DNA of 64,000 nucleotides from contig CM063506.1 of assembly GCA_032207245.1 (NCBI GenBank), forward strand, positions 19,371,956 through 19,435,955, written 5' to 3'. Within the stretch, counting starts at the first letter, position 1, and the number at the start of each line of letters is the position of its first letter. The notes under the pieces were generated by a model. That model made no database searches, had not been told where the DNA came from, and worked only from the letters and a program-made list of their open reading frames with translations. Source of the stretch: Pardosa pseudoannulata. Its lineage: Eukaryota > Arthropoda > Arachnida > Araneae > Lycosidae. Of this stretch, positions 59,201 through 64,000 are shown piece after piece. A program made the position numbers and the translations under genes.

Positions 59201-62019
59201 GAATATGCAGAAAGTTTCAACAAAAACCTAATAAAAATATTCATAGAGAAAAAGATATACTGTACAAATATATAGTAAAAAACTTATTGAAAATAGTCCA
59301 TTGATAAATAAAGGTAAAATTAAAGCACCATCATCAACATAAAATTGAAGCATGGATTGTAAAATAAAAATCCAACAAATACCTTTGTTTTCCTTTTCAG
59401 GAGTTCCAATGCAAAAGGTATAACCCCCAAAACAACATCCATTCCACTATTGTCAACAAAGATAGCAGCACATTTATGAGGCTCTCCTTTTAAACGCTGA
59501 ATCCACTCATTCAAATTATCCACAAGCCATGGTCTAGCTAAGAAGAGATATAAAATTATACTTTGACAAAATAATATTAATATTTTAAATAATTGTACTT
59601 GGAAAAAAATTACAAAAACATCCTCATAAAGAATTGATAGAAAATGAAGTCAAAAAGAAGTATTGCACTTTCCTTTTATTTCATTTCAATGATTTTATAT
59701 ATCATTAGATTGTGCTGTATATTATAGATAGCTTAATAACTTATTTAATTTGATTTGGTTTGGAGTGCTACCCTCTCCTTTTTACTACAAAAAGATTAAT
59801 TGAGACCTACTGCTTAAAGTCAATTCCAAGTGGCTACAAACATCCATGGCAGCTGTAAAATTTAAACTCTGGAACTAGTGAACTACAATGCAATGTCCTA
59901 ACTGTTCAAACACTCCCAAGCAAATCATTAGAATAATATTTGTCGATTTTGCAGTAATTGCAAGGCAATAAATTAGGCACACAGGTATCAGCCAGTTTTT
60001 CCGACCGTAAAGATGGCACTTATTTCCTAATATGATTTATCCACAGTTTTATAGTTACCATATATATTTATCCCACAGTAGCATGAATGTTCATAGCCAT
60101 TCGGAATCTGCTTTAAGCTGTAGGTCTCGGTCTCATTAGCCCTCGTGTTGCAAAAAAGTAGACTGTAGCACTCTAAACCAAACCTGCTATGGTTTATCAT
60201 TAATTATATTTTACTCTTTTAACACATTACAAGAAAAAAAATATACAGAACACCTAAATATACAAAACACAAAATATTAACTTCTACACACAATATTATT
60301 ATAAATTTACATATAACATTCACTGTCTAGATTAAGGTTTTCTGCTTAGACACTCAGCATGCTTAATGTCTTTCCCCGCTCTATGAACAATTCTGTAATT
60401 AAAGGGCTGCACTGCCAAAGCCCATCTCAAAAGCCTGGGATTACTTCCTGCATTTTTTTAAGAATACTAAAGGATTTTGATCCATTTCAATTGTAAATTT
60501 TTGCCGATCAAAGTAATGTCACAGTTTTTTTTAGTGCAGATATTATGCCTGCACATTCTTTTTCTGTAGCAAAAAATTGAAACTTTAATCCATATTTATA
60601 TTCTTTGAGTTTTAGGGTTGTATTTAGCTATTTTAATCAAGATCTAACACTTCTTTCTGATATGTTTATACAGAAGATTAAAACCCCTGTGGGAGATGCG
60701 GGCAAAGTGGGGTTTTTTTTATGAGAGATGGGAGGAAAGGCCATGTTGGAAACCAAGTGTTAATCCCATCACTTATCTGCTTTCCTTTTTAAGTGCTTAA
60801 TAAATTAACCACATTTATTTATTCATTTGCCGTTAGTTAAAAGATGCTCTGTGCTAACTGCTGACTGCCCAATTTCAATTATTTTTAGATCTAACATTCA
60901 TTTGATCTCTGCTTTTAATAAAGTATAACTAAAATTAAATGCATTATGAAAAAAAGAAATAAAAATAGTAACTAAATAAGCTTAAACTTTTACATAAATT
61001 AAACCTTTATTTTTAACAAATAATTTAAGAGGTTTAAATATTAAGCTTTACAGTGTTTTTTCTCAAGAAATTTAATTAATTTTCAATAGGAAATTATTCC
61101 CAAACTAGACCTAAATTATTATCTTATTTTATATTGAGCTTTTCCCTGGCTTTTAGAAATGATTTATAAATTTCCTTACTTTTGATAAATATTTTATTTT
61201 TTTTCTGACTTTCCCTGACCATTTTATAATTCCCAACTTTCTAAACTGCAGGAAATTCTGCAAAATATGCTTTATTCCATGATATTTATCCTTAAAATAT
61301 TTCTTCAGAGAATTACAGCTAAATCAACTTTAGATGAGATTAAAAAATAAATGCATGTTTTTTAACTTTATGTTAATTTTGAAAATTAATTTTCTTTTTC
61401 ATTTTAAATTAGATATGCTTCCTTTTCATTGAAATCAAAATAAGTATGAAATACATAACTTCATTGACTTTGTTAATTTTAGAACAGAAATCATATTACA
61501 AATGTTTATATTAACATAAAAAATATACCCCAAAAACTTCCTAATACCTCAATTCAAAAAAATGTACTTTTTAATTTTTAGTAATTACATAGCTGATTAG
61601 ATTTCAAAATATTGTTCAATTTAATTAAAATTACATGCAAATAGTATAAAAGTCTTGCTATGAATCAAATTATGTTAGTTGGGAAATGACATTAATAAAT
61701 GAAAGAGACAAAAAGAAAAAATATGCAACAAATTAAGTAAAATACAACCAAAAATGTTGTTACATAAAATATACTAAGAATACAATAAGAAATATTACTG
61801 GAAATCAAACATACCTTCTAGCTTTTGATTTGCATTTTCAAAACCAAAATCAGCATTTTCTATCATTTTTACAACTTCTTTAGCACCCCAGTCAAACACA
61901 TTACCAGCAAGAAGACCTGTTACAAGAGCAATTTGTTTTTCTTCCCATGGAAGAGCACTGATTGAATCCACTCTTGATTTTAGCAGTTTCAAAGCAAGTT
62001 CATTTTCCATACGCTTTTG
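53034..62019 (-). CDS. PANK4: PANK4-type 4'-phosphopantetheine phosphatase, C-terminal four exons (gene partial in window)
   Basis: Four minus-strand exons join to 750 nt, giving 249 residues and a TAA stop: 61815-62019, 59383-59537, 54706-54875 and 53034-53253. All junctions are GT-AG and all phases agree. The product is the DUF89/ARMT1-like domain at the C-terminus of PANK4, a cytosolic metal-dependent phosphatase that dephosphorylates 4'-phosphopantetheine and damaged relatives, opposing CoA synthesis. Visible motifs in order: [24 protein letters not shown] (the Asp-Asn metal ligands), PALND (third metal ligand), [11 protein letters not shown], and a FSVIFKYE C-terminus, all as in vertebrate PANK4. 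The domain therefore looks catalytically intact. The first visible exon begins QKRMENE in phase 0, inside the linker before the phosphatase domain, so the pseudokinase half must be encoded upstream, beyond 64000. The introns carry transposons but the exons are clean. Identity rests on remembered family sequence; I am very confident. Confidence 0.93.
53254..54705 (-). other. PANK4 intron C (1452 bp)
   Basis: AT-rich intron. Near its 3' splice site it holds three copies of a 48-bp unit (53281-53415), and near 53720-53750 a short TGTA run. I see no transposon coding trace. Confidence 0.85.
53281..53415. repeat. 48-bp tandem repeat, about 3 copies
   Basis: The unit contains CATATTTGAAACATTTACAG followed by AGAAATAATAGTTTTGATGC. 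It is repeated three times; the last copy diverges (TGACAAATTT) before running into TTCTTCTC. It starts under 30 bp from the terminal-exon acceptor of PANK4, on the intron side. Confidence 0.85.
54706..54875 (-). CDS. PANK4: PANK4 exon C
   Basis: The acceptor is CTTGTAG and the donor CAG|GTAAAC, for 170 nt. It reads [16 protein letters not shown] through SPCLDL and leaves two bases. The Asn-Asp of PALND matches the third metal ligand of PANK4 phosphatases. The exon is too short to stand out as an ORF and was found by matching splice phases between its neighbours. Confidence 0.91.
55125..55265 (+). repeat. tRNA-derived SINE, Met/Thr-like head
   Basis: GTAGCTTAGTTGG (A box) and GGGTTCAAGCC (B box) are spaced as in a tRNA, with CTCATAA where the anticodon loop falls. 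A tail (CACCATGTTCAGTAATGGTGG, then GGTGTAAC) is shared with fragments elsewhere in the window. It sits in a PANK4 intron. Confidence 0.7.
57158..57285 (+). CDS. left first exon of transposon copy B
   Basis: Open from [19 protein letters not shown] to GIKTQ, 42 codons, then a donor AAAG|GTATGC. It is rich in Met and Leu with no zinc-finger spacing. It lies about 350 bp in from the left terminal repeat. Function unknown; it resembles, from memory, the N-terminus of YqaJ/SWIM-type transposon proteins. Confidence 0.5.
58330..58525 (-). pseudogene. broken THAP exon of transposon copy B
   Basis: It opens [17 protein letters not shown] and keeps [10 protein letters not shown], but then a deletion shifts the frame into a stop (KCDERG then TGA). 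The downstream donor GTAAGT is a perfect consensus and supports the exon boundary proposed for copy A. Confidence 0.7.
59383..59537 (-). CDS. PANK4: PANK4 exon B (DNSG metal-binding motif)
   Basis: The acceptor is TTCTTAG and the donor AAG|GTATTT, for 155 nt. The first two bases complete an Ala codon with the last base of exon A, then RPWLVD follows. The exon holds [14 protein letters not shown], whose Asp-Asn pair binds the catalytic metal in DUF89 enzymes, and ends at LLKRKTK in phase 0. Confidence 0.93.
59752..59935 (-). repeat. degenerate tRNA-derived SINE (173-bp family)
   Basis: It follows the whole 173-bp SINE on the minus strand (tail TTGGTTTGGAGTGCTAC, then GAGACCTACTGCTTAAAG), but the B box and head are much decayed. 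It is one of the oldest copies here. Confidence 0.7.
60073..60187 (+). repeat. 5'-truncated SINE (173-bp family)
   Basis: It starts within CCCACAGTAGCATG just past the B box and runs through CGGTCTCATTAGCCCTCGTG to GTAGCACTCTAAACCAAACC. The tRNA-like head is missing. Confidence 0.8.
60325..60650 (-). pseudogene. Ty3/Gypsy pol fragment (RNase H end)
   Basis: Minus-strand reading gives [10 protein letters not shown], then (with a frame change) [31 protein letters not shown] and [17 protein letters not shown]. These are the ordered landmarks of the Ty3/Gypsy RNase H domain. Frames shift and stops occur between them, and no RT or integrase flanks it, so this is a decayed fragment stranded in a PANK4 intron. 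It need not come from the Gypsy copy at 63-64 kb. Confidence 0.8.
61815..62019 (-). CDS. PANK4: PANK4 exon A (first exon visible)
   Basis: The acceptor ends CTTTAG, then [11 protein letters not shown] opens in phase 0. The donor is G|GTATGT after 205 nt, leaving one base for the next codon. The exon encodes the helical start of the phosphatase domain, with [11 protein letters not shown] and [12 protein letters not shown]. The in-frame Met at residue 4 is internal, not a start: homologues run through this region without a break. Confidence 0.92.
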
Positions 62020-63108
62020 CTAAAGAAATGACTCAATATAGTATACAGGAGACCATTTCATAGTTTTAAAGATGATGCCATAAATGCTACAAAATTACAA
62101 TACCTAATACATGATAAAATCTAAATTAAATGAAAATAAATAAATAAATAAATTCTAGACAGATTGTTATATTGGAAAAAAACTGGCATAGTTCAAAAAT
62201 AGTACAGTTTTACTTGTTATATATATACATTACAAGATATATGTGTGTATATATATATATTTTTTTTTTCATGTAGAAAACTGTCACAAAGATAACTTAC
62301 TTCTTCCATCACTCGTGTCTTAATGCTTTTTGACTTTAGACACTTGTTCCACCCTAGTGCCCCAGTGTCATACTTTCAGTTGATCTTTAGATGTTCAGAT
62401 GTGGCAGATATTATTATTTGTTCAAAACAGTCATATTTTCTAAGTGTCAATGAATGATCTTGTAATTTTTTTTTTCAAGAAAAAGCATTGCAACTTGAAT
62501 TATATCAGATTTTGTATAAAAAGGAGCTGTTGTTATTGTGACTTACTCTTGGTCTGGTTGAGAGCTAAATGATGTTCAGGAGGTCATGAATCTCCAAAAA
62601 GTTATAAATGAGAAGAGAGGAAGTATGTTCTCATGCAGACACCAAACACAATTCAACAGATGGTCAGGAAAGTCCTCGGCAGAAGCATATTTGGAACATG
62701 AAGTGAAAAACTTCCTATCCATTGACATATACTAGGCTCCCAATGTGTCCTCTAATGAGTCTACTGATACTGATATAAAATCTTCAATCACACTGTAAAG
62801 GGGAACTCAGGAGAATTTCTAGAGTACCAAGAGTGGGAGGAAAGAATCCATATATGTTGGTTTAAAATCTTTATTTTTGAAAAGACTTCAGAAAAGGTCA
62901 ATCCAAATTTAGAGTTTATGGGTGTAAAAGGTAAATTATTAGTTTTTGCCTATAAGAAATAGCTTAAGTATTTGTCCTCATCTATATTCTCAACATATAC
63001 TTAATAAGGTCAGAAAAAAATTAAATAAAAGAATGTGCAAAGCTTTTCACATAATGTGCAAAGGCTGCTAAAATGATTTTTTTACGATTTCTCAAAGTAC
63101 TGAATATT
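62020..63108. other. intron or upstream region of PANK4, nothing firm
   Basis: 62218-62262 holds TA/TG microsatellite. A short open stretch on the minus strand at about 62300-62375, ending at a good donor (GAA|GTAAGT), lacks a polypyrimidine acceptor and does not match PANK4, so I do not call it an exon. The missing upstream exons are not seen here. Confidence 0.55.
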
Positions 63109-63541
63109 GTCACGTAGGGGTTTCCTGTGGAACACAATAACACAAAGGAAGTAGAGCTAATCTAATTCATTAACTCAACTCAAAGCGCAAAGTACAATTA
63201 CAAGCTCTGCACAACTCTGAATTCAGAACTCTCTGTGACTGAGAAATCTTTGGCTTTTATAGCCTCAGGGAAAGTTTCAGAAATAAGCCTGGAAAGGTGA
63301 TGAATCTTTTACTGCGCAAAGCAGAGAAATCCCAGAATATTTTTCTGGCAAACTAAAAAAAAAGGTTCAGAATCTCCTGAAACATGAAATAAAATAGAAC
63401 ATAAATAAAAGAATTAAATATTTACACGGATTTTAAATCCTATCATAGCTACTGGGGTTCGAGCTCACAACTTCTTGATTACAATACTAGTGTCATGACC
63501 ATTTGGCTATGGAGACTTTAATGCTTCTTTTCAATGCGGCA
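63109..63541 (-). repeat. 3' LTR of the Gypsy element
   Basis: On the minus strand it starts TGCCGCATTG just after a polypurine tract and ends CCCCTACGTGACA, giving TG...CA ends and about 433 bp. It contains a tRNA-like stretch (63450-63512). The left boundary is firm; the right one is inferred from the purine tract, because the partner LTR is outside the window. Confidence 0.6.
63450..63512 (-). other. tRNA-like sequence inside the Gypsy LTR
   Basis: The minus strand has TAGCCAAATGG, which fits the pol III A box, and about 40 bp on GAGCTCGAACCCC, close to a B box. A stem-loop region with CTAGTATTGTAATCAAG lies between. It starts about 30 bp inside the LTR. It could be a SINE head trapped in the LTR or a component of the LTR family. 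Confidence 0.55.
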
Positions 63542-63613
63542 TTGCTCCCTCCTTATAAGAACAGAGTCTCAATGTCATAACACTTAATTTTCAGGCTTTA
63601 GCTCTTGATGAAA

Positions 63614-64000
63614 TCACAGGACGAGTATTAGTCTAGTCACTCCGTCTTCACAGTAGCCAATCTCTTGATAACTGTCTCTTTCTAGAACCTTCATACTCTC
63701 GCCTGAATGCTGGTAGTCTTGTTCTTCTGAGTGATGGCATGGTTTCATGCAAACAACGTGGCCAGCATTCTTCGGTTTCCACTTTATTGAACTAGGGTCG
63801 AAATCAGCTACTTTGTAGGTGACATCGGACAACTGTCTCAAAACTTGAAAAGGGCCGAAGTACCTCTTGAGTACCATCATGAAAAGCCCTATTTTATGGA
63901 CTGGAGTAAAAATTGACACCAAATCTCTTGGTTCATATATGACCATTTGATGTTTGGTGTCATAATGTCAGCGATCTTTCTGTTGAGCCTCAAGAGTTTG
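63614..64000 (-). pseudogene. Ty3/Gypsy integrase C-terminus (element 3' end, runs off the window)
   Basis: The minus strand reads RDLVSIFTPVHKIGL, then LKRYFGPFQVLRQLSDVTYK: the GPY/F module that closes the integrase of many Ty3/Gypsy elements. It is followed by HVVCMKPCH and ends at a stop at 63614. An in-frame TGA at 63968-63970 interrupts the reading further upstream. The 3' LTR follows at once (63109-63541), preceded by a purine tract (AAGGAGGGAGC on the minus strand). This is the downstream end of an element whose body lies beyond 64000. Confidence 0.85.

Larger units (their letters stand above)
54876..59382 (-). other. PANK4 intron B (4507 bp)
   Basis: Holds a CA run near 54910-54930, a tRNA-derived SINE at about 55125-55265, and the whole 2-kb THAP-type transposon copy at 56811-58810. 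The remainder is AT-rich with no coding signal that I recognise. Confidence 0.85.
59538..61814 (-). other. PANK4 intron A (2277 bp)
   Basis: Holds a degenerate SINE (about 59752-59935), the 3' part of another SINE (about 60073-60187) and a Ty3/Gypsy RNase H fragment (about 60325-60650). From 60720 to 61800 it is AT-rich and I see nothing. Confidence 0.85.

Noticed and set aside
59056..59244. Hydrophobic minus-strand ORF in a PANK4 intron
   Set aside because: It lies in AT-rich intron sequence, has no family signal and its hydrophobicity follows from T-rich codons.
62300..62375. Possible extra upstream PANK4 exon on the minus strand ending GAA|GTAAGT
   Set aside because: The open stretch (GALGWNKCL ...) does not match PANK4 and has no polypyrimidine acceptor; the preceding PANK4 exon should end just before QKR with a different sequence.

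Overview
This window looks like a piece of an arachnid (probably spider) nuclear genome. It is AT-rich, has a split animal gene with kilobase introns and GT-AG junctions, carries no prokaryotic gene layout, and is filled with arthropod-type mobile elements: Bel/Pao and Ty3/Gypsy LTR elements, mariner, Tc1, hAT, TTAA-flanked MITEs, a Helitron and tRNA-derived SINEs. The arachnid call rests on remembered similarity of these repeats; the species cannot be read from the sequence.

Only one convincing host gene is present. The last four exons visible here of a PANK4-type 4'-phosphopantetheine phosphatase lie on the minus strand (62019 down to 53034). They encode the C-terminal 249 residues (DUF89/ARMT1-like metal-dependent phosphatase domain) with every splice phase consistent. 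Earlier exons, including the pseudo-pantothenate-kinase half, would lie beyond 64000. Its introns hold a Gypsy RNase H fragment, several SINEs, a 48-bp triplication and a 2-kb DNA transposon. A degenerate PIM-like kinase copy (50.7-51.1 kb) and a broken copy of a widespread uncharacterised arthropod protein (about 22.0-22.3 kb) are the other traces of protein genes.

Layout. 0-3.8 kb: a 110-bp direct repeat and a solo LTR. 3.8-4.6 kb: internally deleted Tc1 with intact ends. 5-9 kb: three tRNA-derived SINEs, fragments and a minisatellite. 10.0-10.7 kb: doubly deleted mariner. 11.0-12.7 kb: two TTAA MITEs, one holding a long TA microsatellite. 13.1-13.9 kb: broken Tc1 transposase. 15.2-16.0 kb: an unassigned transposon with 8-bp target duplication. 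16.7-17.4 kb: Helitron 3' end with a nested SINE. 22.5-24.3 kb: two hAT-type elements with perfect 8-bp duplications. 25.0-27.1 kb: two minisatellites, the second grown from a SINE tail. 28.1-30.9 kb: two solo LTRs. 32.9-34.3 kb: transposon with about 120-bp TIRs. 35.6-41.0 kb: a recent Bel/Pao insertion with apparently identical LTRs, a 5-bp duplication, two in-frame stops and a large integrase deletion. 43.3-45.8 kb: truncated mariner and a mariner-like element with about 110-bp TIRs. 45.8-46.4 kb: solo LTR. 48.0-49.8 and 56.8-58.8 kb: two copies of a transposon with convergent first exons, one a THAP zinc finger. 63.1-64.0 kb: 3' end of a Gypsy element whose LTR contains a tRNA-like sequence.

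Most ORFs over 60 codons are chance openings or lie in broken transposons. The most novel-looking object is the convergent two-gene THAP transposon. Target duplications, TIRs and splice junctions were read by eye; family names rest on remembered motifs, not on searches.
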